In this document: in pieces, positions 16,387-25,896 of the stretch
Position numbering within the stretch: the stretch's first letter is position 1
Layout of the letters: each line of letters opens with the position of its first letter
NCBI RefSeq assembly: GCF_029894335.1
Contig: NZ_JARXZC010000008.1
Coordinates: 1 to 64,000 of the forward strand
DNA from: Kitasatospora sp. MAP5-34
GTDB lineage: Bacteria > Actinomycetota > Actinomycetes > Streptomycetales > Streptomycetaceae
Direction: 5' to 3'
Length of the DNA stretch: 64,000 nt
The notes under the pieces: generated by a model
Databases searched by the model: none
Told to the model about the DNA's origin: nothing
Seen by the model: the letters and a program-made list of their open reading frames with translations, nothing else
Position numbers and translations under genes: made by a program

Positions 16387-17433
16387 ATGACCCTGTCGCT
16401 GTACGTGGACACCGCCCGCTGGCGGGCCCACCAGCAAGCCGTACTGGCCGAGTTCCCCGGTCTGGTGCCGGTGGCCAAGGGCAACGGGTACGGGCTGGGC
16501 AACGACCGGCTCGCGGCGGAGGCCGGGCTGCTCGGCACCGGACTGCTGGCGGTGGGCACGGCCGCCGAGGCCGCCGAAGCGCTGGACGAGTACCCGGGCG
16601 ACCTGCTGGTGCTGACCCCGTACCGGGCCGGCGAGGAGTCGCCCGCGCTGCCCGCCCGGGTGCTGCGGACGGTCGCGCACGTGGACGCGCTGCGGGCGCT
16701 GCCCTCCGGCTCCCGGGTCGTGGTGGAGTGCATGACCAGCATGCGGCGGCACGGGATCAGCCCGGCCGACCTGCACAGCCTGCCGATGGACGAGGTGGTC
16801 TTCCATGCCCCGGCAACGATCGAGGGGTACGCGCTGCACCTGCCGCTGGACCGGCCGGACGGTTCCGACCCGGTGGCCGAGGTCGCGCAGTGGGTGAACG
16901 CGATCTCCGCCGCCGGGCGGCCGACGGCCACCGTCTTCCTGAGCCACCTGGGCTCGGCCGATCTGGCCCGGCTCTCCGAGCAGTTCCCGGACACCGTCTT
17001 CCGCTCCCGGATCGGCACCCGGCTCTGGCTGGGCGACATCGGCGCGCTGGAGGCGCGGGCGACCGTCCTGGACGTCACCCCGGTCGCCAAGGGGGACCGG
17101 TACGGCTACCGCCAGCACAAGGCGCCCTCGGACGGCCACCTGCTGGTGGTCACCGGCGGCACGGCGCACGGAGTCGGGCTGGAGGCGCCGAAGTACGTGC
17201 ACGGCATGGTGCCGCGTGCCAAGGGCCTGGCCCGGGCCGGGCTCGCCACCGTCAACCGGACGCTCTCGCCGTACTCCTGGGAGGGCCGTCAGCTCTGGTT
17301 CGCAGAGCCGCCGCACATGCAGGTCAGCATCCTGTTCCTGCCCTCCGAGAGCAAGCCGCCGATCGCCGGGGACGAGCTGCGGCTGAACGTCCGCCACACC
17401 ACGACCCACTTCGACCGGGTGGTGGACCGCTAG
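16387..17433 (+). CDS. Alanine racemase-like PLP protein
   Basis: A 348-residue protein with an alanine racemase/N-terminal TIM-barrel domain. The Schiff-base lysine is expected in LVPVAKGNGYGLG (about residue 34), and later come FRSRIGTRLWLGDIGALEARATVLDV and a C-terminal beta domain. It differs from bona fide Alr (about 380 residues): the usual C-terminal catalytic Tyr motif is not obvious to me, so the activity (racemase or other PLP-dependent reaction) is uncertain. It is co-directional with femX. The ATG at 16387 follows GGGGAGAGAACCG. Confidence 0.82.
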   Translation: MTLSLYVDTARWRAHQQAVLAEFPGLVPVAKGNGYGLGNDRLAAEAGLLGTGLLAVGTAAEAAEALDEYPGDLLVLTPYRAGEESPALPARVLRTVAHVDALRALPSGSRVVVECMTSMRRHGISPADLHSLPMDEVVFHAPATIEGYALHLPLDRPDGSDPVAEVAQWVNAISAAGRPTATVFLSHLGSADLARLSEQFPDTVFRSRIGTRLWLGDIGALEARATVLDVTPVAKGDRYGYRQHKAPSDGHLLVVTGGTAHGVGLEAPKYVHGMVPRAKGLARAGLATVNRTLSPYSWEGRQLWFAEPPHMQVSILFLPSESKPPIAGDELRLNVRHTTTHFDRVVDR

Positions 17434-17452
17434 GCCCGGTCCGGCGGCTCGT

Positions 17453-19006
17453 TCAGTTCCGTTCCGCGTCCGCAGGTTCTGCGGCCGCAAGCCACTCCGC
17501 CTCGCCCGGCAGGGCGAACTGCTCGTACGTCTCCTCCTCGCGCAGCCGGCGGGCGGTGCCGAGGACGAAGACGTCCGGGGCGAAGTCCAGCACGCCGCCC
17601 GACGGGTCGTCACTGCCGTCCCAGCGGACGGGGTCGCGCTCGGGCAGCAGGATGTCGCGGATCACCATCACGCACAGGAACAGCGTGCCGAGCAGGTGCA
17701 GGATGATGGCGAAGTGGTACCAGTCCTGCCCGATGCCGTGCTGCTTGGCGTCCCCGGTGTAGGCCAGGTAGGACCAGACCCCGAAGAAGTAGAGCACCTC
17801 GCAGGCCTGCCAGATCAGGAAGTCCCGCCAGCGCGGGCGGGCCAGCGCGGCGAGCGGGATCAGCCAGAGCACGTACTGCGGCGAGTACACCTTGTTGGTC
17901 AGGACGAAGGCCGCCACCACCAGGAACGCCAGCTGGGCGAAGCGCGGCCGGCGCGGGGCGGTGAGGGCCAGCCAGCCGATGCCCAGGCAGCAGAGGACGA
18001 GCAGCCCGGCGATCCAGGTATTGAGGGTGTCCAGCTGGGCGTTCCGGTCCTGCATCAGGATCAGCCAGAACGAGCCGTAGTCCTCCTTGCGGGACTGGCT
18101 GAAGGTGTAGAAGGTCGCCCAGCCCTGCCAGTTCGCCAGCATGATCGGCAGGTCGACCAGCAGCCAGGCCCCGGCGGTGGCAGCGGCCGCCTGCCAGAAC
18201 GCCCGCAGCCGGCCCGCCCGCAGGCAGAGCACCAGCAGCGGCACGAGCAGCAGCACGGGGTAGAGCTTGGCGGCGGCCGCCAACCCGATGAACACACCGG
18301 CCCAGACCGGGCGGCTGCCCGACCAGTACGCCATCGCGACGGCGGTGAGGGCGATCGCCAGCAGGTCCCAGTTGACGGTGGCGTCCAGGGCGAGGCATGG
18401 GGCCAGGGCGAAGAGCAGGGCGTCCCAGGGACGTCGGCGGTGGGTGCGGACGAGCGCCACCACCACGACCACCGCGCAGATCAGCAGCATCCCGGAGTTG
18501 ATCAGCCAGAACCACTGCTCGCGGCTCTGGTCGCCGCCGCCGAGCGGGGTCAGCCAGGCCGCGATCTGCATGAAGAGCCCGGTCAGCACCGGGTACTCCA
18601 GGTACTGCATGTCGGACGAGGGCATCGGCAGCTTGTCCAGGTACGGATGCAACCCGACCGAGAAGCCGCGCCCGGTGAACAGGTGCGGGATGTCGCTGTA
18701 ACAGGCGTGGGTGTACTGGGCGGTGGCGCCGTGGAACCAGCCGCCGTCGTAGCAGGGCAGCTTCTGTGCCAGGCCGAGCACGTACGTGACGATGACCGCG
18801 AGCGCCAGGAACCGGGCCGGGACCCACCACGAGACGCCGAGCAGCGCCCGCCGTCCGGGCGGCCCGCCGAACACCTCGCTGCCGGCCTCCGCGACCGGGT
18901 CCTCGTCCGCCGGGACGACCACGGTGTTGGGCAGCGGCCCGGCAGCCGACAGGGCGGGGACGGACCCGGCCGATTCGTCACGCTCGCTCGACGTCATGGC
19001 GGACAT
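17453..19006 (-). CDS. Multi-spanning membrane glycosyltransferase (GT87/DUF2029-like)
   Basis: About 517 residues: a cytoplasmic N-terminus (about 65 residues), then roughly ten hydrophobic helices. After the first helix (FLALAVIVTYVLGLAQK) is an external loop with CYDGGWFHGATAQYTHACYSDIPHLF and the motif YLEYPVLTGLFMQIAAW. Tyr/Glu-Tyr-Pro-Val motifs and later GLAAAAKLYPVLLLVPLL are typical of polyprenyl-phosphate-sugar-dependent GT-C enzymes such as the mannosyltransferases of actinobacterial glycolipids. The sugar and acceptor are unknown. The start is ambiguous (ATG at 19006, 18997 or 19066; none has a strong RBS). It is convergent with the racemase-like gene (19-base gap). Confidence 0.8.
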   Translation of the reverse strand: MSAMTSSERDESAGSVPALSAAGPLPNTVVVPADEDPVAEAGSEVFGGPPGRRALLGVSWWVPARFLALAVIVTYVLGLAQKLPCYDGGWFHGATAQYTHACYSDIPHLFTGRGFSVGLHPYLDKLPMPSSDMQYLEYPVLTGLFMQIAAWLTPLGGGDQSREQWFWLINSGMLLICAVVVVVALVRTHRRRPWDALLFALAPCLALDATVNWDLLAIALTAVAMAYWSGSRPVWAGVFIGLAAAAKLYPVLLLVPLLVLCLRAGRLRAFWQAAAATAGAWLLVDLPIMLANWQGWATFYTFSQSRKEDYGSFWLILMQDRNAQLDTLNTWIAGLLVLCCLGIGWLALTAPRRPRFAQLAFLVVAAFVLTNKVYSPQYVLWLIPLAALARPRWRDFLIWQACEVLYFFGVWSYLAYTGDAKQHGIGQDWYHFAIILHLLGTLFLCVMVIRDILLPERDPVRWDGSDDPSGGVLDFAPDVFVLGTARRLREEETYEQFALPGEAEWLAAAEPADAERN

Positions 19007-19147
19007 GATGCCGCACACGTCCTGACCGGACGAGGCTGCCACGGCGAATCCGCCCGCGCCGGACATGCCGGTGGCGGCCCTCCGAGGAGAGCCGCCACCG
19101 GGTACCGCTGTCAGTACCGCCTGTCAGAGCCAGGACTCAGCCCGGGC

Positions 19148-21823
19148 TCAGCCCGGTGAGTTGCCGTTCCCGGTCGCCGCGCCGGTCGGCCCGGGCGGGC
19201 TGCCCGAGTCGGTCGGCGGCGGCGGGGTCGGGCTCTTCGAGTGCCCGTGCGTGGGCGAGGAGCAGATACCCAGGAAGCAGCTGGGGCTGGTGCTCGGCGG
19301 GACGGACGGGTCCTGCGTCTTGCTGGTGGAGGGGGCGGGCGCCTGCGACGACTGCTGCGGCGCGGTGGGCGAATTACTCGCCGGCGGGGCGCTGGAGCTG
19401 CTGGCCGACAGCGACGGCGAGGCCGAGGCGCTGGAGGGGGCACCCGAGGAGTTGACCGCCTGGTTGATCGGCTCGGCGGGCGGGAAGTCCACCGTCGGCT
19501 GGCCCGCCAGCGCGGCCTGCATGTAGCGGGTGAAGATGTCGGTCGGGAAGTCACCACCGTGGACGGAGGCGTGTCCGGCCGTGCCGTTCAGGGAGAGCAG
19601 ACCGGGCTTGCCCGGCTCCTCGCGCCACATGCCGACCGAGGTGGCCAGCTGCGGGGTGTAGCCGACCCACCAGGCCGAGGTACCGGCGTCAGTGGTACCG
19701 GTCTTACCGGCCACCGGACGTCCCAGGGCGTTGGTCTTGGTACCCGTACCGTTCTTCGCCACGTTCTCCAGCACGTCGGTGATGTTGTCCGCGACCGCCT
19801 GCTCCAGCACCGACTTGGCGGCCGGCTTCGTGAAGCCGGCCCGCTCGACACCGTCCTCGGTCACCTTGAGCACCGAGTACGGCTCGACCTGCTGCCCCCG
19901 GGCCGCGAAGACCGAGTACGCCGAGGCCATCCGGATCGCGCTCGGCGTCGAGGTACCCAGCGGGTAGGTGAGCGTGGTGGACGGCGCGAGGCTGGCCTTC
20001 TTCAGACCCAGCTGCAGCACCATGTTCTCGATGTTGCTGCCCCCGACGTCCTGGCCGAGCTGGACGTACGGCACGTTGAACGAGTGCTGCATCGCGGTCT
20101 TCAGCGTGACGTAGCCCTGCTTGCCCGGCTCGTCGTTCTTCTGGTGGTACGGCTTGCCGTCATCGCCTATCGCCGGTGAGCCGTCGGGCTTGTAGATCTG
20201 GCTCAGGTCGTCGGCCAGATAGAGGCTGTCGGGGTTGATCTTGGTCGGCTTGCCGTCGGGGCCCATCTTCGTGAGCACGCCGTTCTGCATGGCGGTGGCG
20301 AGCACGAAGGGCTTGAACGTCGAACCGACCGGGATGCCCGCGGTGTCGGCGTTGTTGGTGTAGTGCTTGTTCTCCACACCGTCCCCGCCGTAGAGGGCCA
20401 CGATCGCGCCGTCACCCGGCACCACCGAGGCGGCACCGACCTGGACGTAGCTGTCCGTGGTCGGGCGCTTCTGGGTGTCGAGGGTCTCCGACTTCACGTC
20501 GTCGACGGCCTTCTTCAGCTCGTCGACCTTGGTCTTGTCGAAGGTCGTGTAGATCTTGAAGCCACCGGTGTCCAGGGCGGCCTGAGTGATCGTCTTGTCC
20601 TTGCCCATCAGGTACGTGTTGGCGGTGTCGACCAGGTAGCTGATCTCGCCGTTCATGTTGGCCGGGGGCTTCTTCGCGATCGGCTCGGGGAAGGACGGGC
20701 CGCACTTCGCCCGCTCCTCCGGGGTGATCATCTTGTTGATCACCATCCGGTTGAGGACGTAGGTCCAGCGGCCGGCCATCCGATCGTGGTTGGCGGGGCT
20801 GAGCGAGGGGTCCTCAAGGGCCGCGCCCTTGAGCAGACCGGCCAACATCGCGCTCTGGCAGATGTCGAGGTTCTTGGCGTCCACGCCGTAGTACGCCTGC
20901 GCGGCGGCCTGGATGCCGATGCTGTTCCGGCCGAACCAGCTGGTGTTCAGGTACCCCTTGAGGATCTCGGGCTTGCCGCCCGGCTCCTGATTTATCTTCA
21001 GCGTGATGAAGAACTCGTCGAGCTTACGAGTCAGGGTCTGCTGCTGGCTGAGGTAGGCGTTCTTGACGTACTGCTGGGTGATGGTCGAGCCACCCTGGGT
21101 CTGCCCACCGGTCGCCATGTTGTACACGGCCCGGGCGATGCCCTTGGGGTCGATGCCGCTGTCGGTCCAGAACGTCTCGTTCTCGGCCGCGATGACGGCC
21201 TTCTGGGCGTTCGGGCTTATGTCGGCGAGCTCGACGATCTGGCGGTTGGTGTCGCCCGCGCGGGTCATCTCCGACCCGTCCTGCCAGTAGTAGATGCTCT
21301 GGCCGTGCACCATGTCCTTGAGCTTGGGCACCTTGGTGGTCGCGTAGGCGATGCCGACCGTGGCCACCCCGCTTCCGAAGAAGATCAGGAAGGTGGTCAG
21401 CATCTGCTTCCAGGACGGCAGCCAGCGACGCAGGCCGTGCTTGCCGTACCGGGGGTAGTCGATGAACCGCTTCTTGGGCGGTCTACCACCACCACGCCCG
21501 CCGTTCCCGCCGCCCCTCGATCCACCAGGGCCGCCAGGGCCCCCAGGACCACCAGGGCCACCCGGCCCGGCACCCCGGCCGCCCTGCCGCCCGCTCGGCC
21601 TGTCGGCCGGCTTGCCGCCCGACTTCCCGGCCTGCTTGCGCATCTCGGCGCGCGTCAGCCGGGGCTGCTGCGCGGTCTCCCGCACACCCGTCGGCTGACG
21701 CTCGTACGAGGGCGCCCCTTGGGGAGGGGTGCCATAGGCGTACGGGCGGCCGTCACCGGGCCCACGGCCCGGGGGCTGCTCACCGCCGCCCGGGTTGGGC
21801 GACCTCCGCCGGTGTTCGCTCAT
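19148..21823 (-). CDS. Class A penicillin-binding protein (transglycosylase/transpeptidase)
   Basis: An 891-residue bifunctional wall synthase. The cytoplasmic N-terminal part is long and Pro/Gly/Arg-rich (about 140 residues), followed by one membrane anchor (MLTTFLIFFGSGVATVGIAYA). The GT51 domain carries ENETFWTDSGIDP (catalytic Glu near residue 213) and GGSTITQQYVKN. The transpeptidase domain has the active-site SxxK (GSTFKPF, near residue 500), SFN, and KTGTTDAG (near residue 704). The tail after about 800 is Ser/Pro/Thr-rich and extracellular. It polymerises lipid II and cross-links stem peptides outside the membrane. The start at 21823 (MSEHRRRSPNP) is preferred to the upstream ATG at 21889. 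Confidence 0.94.
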   Translation of the reverse strand: MSEHRRRSPNPGGGEQPPGRGPGDGRPYAYGTPPQGAPSYERQPTGVRETAQQPRLTRAEMRKQAGKSGGKPADRPSGRQGGRGAGPGGPGGPGGPGGPGGSRGGGNGGRGGGRPPKKRFIDYPRYGKHGLRRWLPSWKQMLTTFLIFFGSGVATVGIAYATTKVPKLKDMVHGQSIYYWQDGSEMTRAGDTNRQIVELADISPNAQKAVIAAENETFWTDSGIDPKGIARAVYNMATGGQTQGGSTITQQYVKNAYLSQQQTLTRKLDEFFITLKINQEPGGKPEILKGYLNTSWFGRNSIGIQAAAQAYYGVDAKNLDICQSAMLAGLLKGAALEDPSLSPANHDRMAGRWTYVLNRMVINKMITPEERAKCGPSFPEPIAKKPPANMNGEISYLVDTANTYLMGKDKTITQAALDTGGFKIYTTFDKTKVDELKKAVDDVKSETLDTQKRPTTDSYVQVGAASVVPGDGAIVALYGGDGVENKHYTNNADTAGIPVGSTFKPFVLATAMQNGVLTKMGPDGKPTKINPDSLYLADDLSQIYKPDGSPAIGDDGKPYHQKNDEPGKQGYVTLKTAMQHSFNVPYVQLGQDVGGSNIENMVLQLGLKKASLAPSTTLTYPLGTSTPSAIRMASAYSVFAARGQQVEPYSVLKVTEDGVERAGFTKPAAKSVLEQAVADNITDVLENVAKNGTGTKTNALGRPVAGKTGTTDAGTSAWWVGYTPQLATSVGMWREEPGKPGLLSLNGTAGHASVHGGDFPTDIFTRYMQAALAGQPTVDFPPAEPINQAVNSSGAPSSASASPSLSASSSSAPPASNSPTAPQQSSQAPAPSTSKTQDPSVPPSTSPSCFLGICSSPTHGHSKSPTPPPPTDSGSPPGPTGAATGNGNSPG

Positions 21824-22265
21824 CTTCCAGCAACTCCTCGGCCAGACCACTTCGGGCCTGAAGGCAGGGTTCACGTCCGATGCCCGCAACCGCCTTGTCC
21901 CCGGAGGTGGTTCTCGTGCACACGCGACAGCGTACGCACCTGTAAATCGGTACTAAACAGGCATCAGGTGCAAATCAGCGCAAAGCACCGCCAGATCATT
22001 ACATGCCCGTTGCCAACTGGGACCACCCGGTGCTTGACGCGGGCCCCTGAAGGGTCGTCGGAATCCTGTGATCACATTCACCCGCGTCCCCCTTGCCCGT
22101 TTCGTGACCCCGGTTTACTGTTCTCGATATATCGAGTCGATACATCGGCACGGCATAGCGAGAGCCATCGCGACATCCGGCACGACCTCTGGCGCCAGAT
22201 CCGGTGCCGGATCCAGCGCGAGATCTTCGTGACAGCCAGGCGAGAGCAGGGGAGGACGGAACGGC
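21824..22265. promoter_or_regulatory. Divergent PBP/PadR promoter region with palindrome
   Basis: 442 bases without a gene, AT-richer than the surroundings. A perfect 14-bp palindrome CTCGATATATCGAG is at 22123-22136, immediately followed by a related copy (GTCGATACATCGGC, 22136-22149). Such AT-centred dyads just upstream of a PadR gene are typical autoregulatory operators, so this is the candidate PadR site; the PBP promoter on the other strand may share it. Confidence 0.6.
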
Positions 22266-22955
22266 ATGAGCAGGCGCTCAGGAGTACTGGAGTTCGCCGT
22301 CCTCGGCCTGCTCCACGACGCTCCGATGCACGGCTACGAGCTCCGCAAGCGGCTCAACGTCCTGCTCGGGTCGTTCCGGGCGTTCTCGTACGGCACGCTG
22401 TACCCCTGCCTGAAGGGCCTGGTGGCCCAGGGCTCGCTGGTCGAGGACAACCCCGACACGGCGTACGTCCCGGCCACCGCACTGAACGGCAAGCGATCGA
22501 AGATCGTCTACCGGCTCTCCGCCGAGGGGAAGCAGCGCTTCGAGGAGCTGCTTGCCGACTCCGGCCCGGACGCCTGGGAGGACGAGCACTTCGGTGTGCA
22601 CTTCGCCTTCTTCGGCCAGACCGACCGGGCCGTGCGGATGCGCGTCCTGGAGGGACGCCGGAGCCGGCTGGAGGAGCGGCTGGAGCGGATGCGAAGCTCG
22701 ATCGCCCGCACCCGCGAGCGCTTCGACGACTACACCCTCGAACTGCAGCGGCACGGTCTGGAGTCGGTGGAGCGCGAGGTCCGCTGGCTCGGCGAGCTGA
22801 TCGAGACCGAGCGGGCCAACCGCACCGGTCGCACCGGAGCCGGCACCCCGGCCGCTGAAACCAATACTTCGGACGGCCGTGGCCAGGAGGCCGGGTCCTC
22901 GGACCCGCCGAGGCCACCGCACGACCGCCCGGGGCGCTCCGCACAGGAGCGCTGA
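22266..22955 (+). CDS. PadR-family transcriptional regulator
   Basis: A 229-residue regulator. The N-terminal winged helix is clear (LEFAVLGLLHDAPMHGYELRKRLNVLLGSFRAFSYGTLYPCLKGLVAQGSL, then a wing ending KIVYRLSAEGKQRFEELL), followed by a helical dimerisation domain (VRMRVLEGRRSRLEERLERMRSSIARTRERFDDYTLELQRHG). The last about 50 residues are disordered. PadR proteins bind AT-centred dyads as dimers. It lies 165 bases upstream of the inositol-phosphate synthase gene, as in other Streptomyces, and may act on it or on the divergent PBP gene. Its own promoter contains the palindrome listed. Confidence 0.92.
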   Translation: MSRRSGVLEFAVLGLLHDAPMHGYELRKRLNVLLGSFRAFSYGTLYPCLKGLVAQGSLVEDNPDTAYVPATALNGKRSKIVYRLSAEGKQRFEELLADSGPDAWEDEHFGVHFAFFGQTDRAVRMRVLEGRRSRLEERLERMRSSIARTRERFDDYTLELQRHGLESVEREVRWLGELIETERANRTGRTGAGTPAAETNTSDGRGQEAGSSDPPRPPHDRPGRSAQER

Positions 22956-23120
22956 CACCGCCGTCGCCGAGCGCGCGCGGCAGGAGCGGGCGCATCGCGC
23001 CCGTCAGACAGTCCAGATTGTCCGGGCTGTTCCGCTCGGACAGAGCGGAACGGTCAGAACAGAAGTTGAGCGAGAACCGCCGAGTCAGGCGGGCCTCATG
23101 AGATACAGGGAGCAACCGGA

Positions 23121-24203
23121 ATGGGTTCGGTTCGCGTAGCCATCGTGGGCGTCGGCAACTGCGCCGCGTCGCTGGTGCAGGGTGTCGAGTTCTACAAGGA
23201 CGCCGACCCGGCCGGTAAGGTCCCCGGCCTGATGCACGTCCAGTTCGGCGACTACCACGTCAAGGACGTCGAGTTCGTCGCGGCGTTCGACGTCGATGCC
23301 AAGAAGGTCGGCTTCGACCTCGCCGACGCCATCGGCGCCAGTGAGAACAACACCATCAAGATCTGCGACGTGCCGCCGACCGGCGTCACCGTCCAGCGCG
23401 GTCACACCCTCGACGGCCTCGGCAAGTACTACCTCGAGACCATCGAGCAGTCCACCGAGGAGCCGGTCGACGTCGTCCAGGTCCTGAAGGACCGCCAGGT
23501 CGACGTCCTCGTCTGCTACCTGCCCGTCGGGTCCGAGGACGCTGCGAAGTTCTACGCGCAGTGCGCCCTCGACGCCAAGGTCGGCTTCGTCAACGCCCTC
23601 CCGGTCTTCATCGCCGGCACCAAGGAGTGGGCGGACAAGTTCACCGAGGCCGGTGTGCCGATCGTCGGTGACGACATCAAGTCCCAGGTGGGCGCCACCA
23701 TCACGCACCGCGTGATGGCGAAGCTCTTCGAGGACCGCGGTGTCCTGCTCGAGCGCACCATGCAGCTGAACGTCGGCGGCAACATGGACTTCAAGAACAT
23801 GCTCGAGCGTGACCGCCTCGAGTCCAAGAAGATCTCGAAGACCCAGGCCGTCACCTCCCAGGTCCGCGACCGCGACCTGGGTGCGAAGAACGTCCACATC
23901 GGCCCGTCCGACTACGTCGCGTGGCTCGACGACCGCAAGTGGGCGTACGTCCGCCTCGAGGGTCGCGCCTTCGGCAACGTCCCGCTGAACCTCGAGTACA
24001 AGCTCGAGGTCTGGGACTCCCCGAACTCGGCCGGTGTCATCATCGACGCCGTCCGCGCCGCGAAGATCGCGATGGACCGTGGCATCGGCGGCCCGATCCT
24101 GTCGGCGTCCTCGTACTTCATGAAGTCCCCGCCGGTTCAGTACTTCGACGACGAGGCCCGCGAGAACGTCGAGAAGTTCATCCGCGGCGAGGTCGAGCGC
24201 TGA
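23121..24203 (+). CDS. ino1: Inositol-3-phosphate synthase
   Basis: A 360-residue NAD-dependent enzyme converting glucose-6-phosphate to inositol-3-phosphate, the entry to phosphatidylinositol and mycothiol. The Rossmann opening is [21 protein letters not shown]; also seen are [17 protein letters not shown], the conserved [19 protein letters not shown] and LNVGGNMDF segments, and a C-terminal [18 protein letters not shown]. It is the short prokaryotic form. ATG at 23121 with GGAGCAACC-type RBS just upstream. A hairpin terminator follows the stop. Confidence 0.96.
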   Translation: MGSVRVAIVGVGNCAASLVQGVEFYKDADPAGKVPGLMHVQFGDYHVKDVEFVAAFDVDAKKVGFDLADAIGASENNTIKICDVPPTGVTVQRGHTLDGLGKYYLETIEQSTEEPVDVVQVLKDRQVDVLVCYLPVGSEDAAKFYAQCALDAKVGFVNALPVFIAGTKEWADKFTEAGVPIVGDDIKSQVGATITHRVMAKLFEDRGVLLERTMQLNVGGNMDFKNMLERDRLESKKISKTQAVTSQVRDRDLGAKNVHIGPSDYVAWLDDRKWAYVRLEGRAFGNVPLNLEYKLEVWDSPNSAGVIIDAVRAAKIAMDRGIGGPILSASSYFMKSPPVQYFDDEARENVEKFIRGEVER

Positions 24204-24238
24204 CCTTGAGCTCCGCCAACGGCTGAGCTCCGCAGTTC

Positions 24239-24271
24239 CGAAGGGTCCCGGTCTCGTGCCGGGGCCCTTCG
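24239..24271 (+). terminator. Terminator of the inositol-phosphate synthase gene
   Basis: A 13-bp stem with one G-U pair (24239-24251 with 24259-24271), 7-nt loop, 35 bases after the stop codon. Confidence 0.8.
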
Positions 24272-24346
24272 GGCGTTCCGGCCGCAGGGCCCACGCGGTC
24301 CCGAGGTTCCACGCGGTCACGTGAGGCCTTGATTCGGGTGAGCGTT

Positions 24347-24360
24347 GTTTCACGTGAAAC
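24347..24360. promoter_or_regulatory. parS (perfect), with adjacent degenerate copy
   Basis: A perfect GTTTCACGTGAAAC within a 24-bp palindrome (24342-24365). Three bases later is a second, 12-of-14 copy (GCCTCACGTGAAAC, 24364-24377). The pair lies in the leader of the MFS gene. Confidence 0.93.
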
Positions 24361-24406
24361 AACGCCTCACGTGAAACAACGGCGCCCGACGTGGCACCCT
24401 GAGCGG

Positions 24407-25747
24407 GTGGCTCTCACGGAGAACGACAGCACCTCGCCCCGCAGCACCCGGACCTCCCCACGCGCCACCCTGGGTGGACTGCTGCGCGGCCGGGACTTTC
24501 GCCGGCTGCTGACCGCCCGGGTGCTCTCCCAGCTCTCCGACGGCGTCTTCCAGGTCTCGCTGGCCTCCTACGTGATCTTCTCCCCCGAGCGCCAGGCGAC
24601 CCCCGCCGACATCGCCTCAATGCTGGCGGTGCTGCTGCTGCCGTTCTCGGCGATCGGCCCCTTCGCCGGAGTGCTGCTGGACCGCTGGCGCCGCCGACAG
24701 GTCCTCTACCTGGGCAACCTGGCCCGCTTCGGACTGGGCCTGATCACCGCCGGCCTGTTGCTCGCCGGAGCCCCCGAGTGGCTGTTCTTCGGCGCAGCGC
24801 TGCTGGTCACGGCCCTCAACCGGTTCATCCTGGCCGGACTGTCCGCCGCTCTCCCCCGGGTCGTCGGCCAGGACCAGCTGGTCACCGCCAACTCCGTCTC
24901 CCCCACCCTCGGCACGGTGGCGGCGGCCTGCGGCGGCGGCCTCGGCTTCCTGGTCCACCTCGTCCTGCCACCAGGCGTCAAGGCCGACGCCACCCTGGTG
25001 ACCCTGGCCGCACTGCTCTACCTGTGCGCGGCACTGGCTGCCCACCGGATGGCCCCCGGGCTGCTCGGCCCCACCCTCCGCACCGACCGGCCACCGCTGC
25101 ACCGCGCCATCGGCGCGGCGGCCCACGAACTCACCGACGGCGTACGGCACCTGGTCCGCGACTGCCGTCCGGCCGTGCACGCGCTGGCCGCCGTCACGGT
25201 CTCCCGGTTCTGCTACGGCGTACTGGTCGTGGTGCTGCTGATGCTCTCCCGGTACAGCTTCAACGATCCGGCGGACAGCGCCGCCGGGATGGCCACCCTC
25301 GGCAAGGCCGTCGGCGTCTCGGCCATCGGATTCTTCCTGGCCGCCCTCATCAGCCCCTGGTGCACCCGACGGCTGGGAGTGTCCGGCTGGCTGACGGCCT
25401 GTTCGGCGCTGGCCGCCGTCTTCGTACCCGCGCTGGGGCTGCTCTTCGCGGTGGGCCCGAGCATGCTCACCGCTCTGCTGCTCGGCGTGGTCACCCAGGG
25501 CACCAAGATCTGCGCTGACACCCTCGTCCAGGAGTCGGTGGAGGACGAGTTCCGGGGCCGGGTCTTCGCCATCTACGACGTGCTCTTCAACATCGCCTTC
25601 GTCGCGGCCGCCGGAGTCGCCGCGCTGGTCCTGCCGCTGAACGGCCGGTCGGTGGGGGTGGTGCTCGGCGTCGCGGTGGTCTACGCACTCACCGCCGTCC
25701 TGTACGGGCGGGCAGCGCGGAGGGCGCCGGGGGTGGCGGGCCACTGA
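24407..25747 (+). CDS. MFS-family transporter
   Basis: A 446-residue permease with about 11-12 membrane helices. It opens LGGLLRGRDFRRLLTARVLSQLSDGVFQVSLASYVIF and carries the cytoplasmic-loop motif LLDRWRRRQVLYLG after helix 2. The second half includes FRGRVFAIYDVLFNIAFV. It resembles drug-efflux MFS proteins of the enterobactin/tetracycline exporter type; the substrate is unknown. GTG at 24407 is chosen because the frame upstream of it merely reads through the two parS copies. It is convergent with the HTH-like gene; the gap is filled by four hairpins. Confidence 0.88.
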   Translation: MALTENDSTSPRSTRTSPRATLGGLLRGRDFRRLLTARVLSQLSDGVFQVSLASYVIFSPERQATPADIASMLAVLLLPFSAIGPFAGVLLDRWRRRQVLYLGNLARFGLGLITAGLLLAGAPEWLFFGAALLVTALNRFILAGLSAALPRVVGQDQLVTANSVSPTLGTVAAACGGGLGFLVHLVLPPGVKADATLVTLAALLYLCAALAAHRMAPGLLGPTLRTDRPPLHRAIGAAAHELTDGVRHLVRDCRPAVHALAAVTVSRFCYGVLVVVLLMLSRYSFNDPADSAAGMATLGKAVGVSAIGFFLAALISPWCTRRLGVSGWLTACSALAAVFVPALGLLFAVGPSMLTALLLGVVTQGTKICADTLVQESVEDEFRGRVFAIYDVLFNIAFVAAAGVAALVLPLNGRSVGVVLGVAVVYALTAVLYGRAARRAPGVAGH

Positions 25748-25889
25748 GTTGCTTCAAGCAACGCTGTGAAGTCCACAGAGCGCCTTCGAGGCGCTCTGTG
25801 GACTCGACCGCCCGACAGACCTCCTCAAAGGAAAGTCTGTCGGACTGAATCTCACTGACCTCCCTCAAGGAGCTCAGTGAGATTCAGTC
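25748..25889. repeat. Four tandem perfect hairpins between convergent genes
   Basis: The whole gap is inverted repeats. They are GTTGCTT-C-AAGCAAC (25748-25762); a 14-bp stem with a TTCGA loop (25771-25803); a 9-bp stem CCGACAGAC/GTCTGTCGG (25812-25843) with a 14-nt loop; and a 16-bp stem (25843-25858 with 25874-25889) with a 15-nt loop. The last two loops (CTCCTCAAAGGAAA and CCTCCCTCAAGGAGC) have internal pairing of their own. They resemble the GACCTCCTT-AAGGAGGTC hairpin inside the neighbouring minus-strand gene. They can end transcription from both sides, but four in a row is more than termination needs. Confidence 0.85.
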
Positions 25890-25896
25890 CTGCGCG

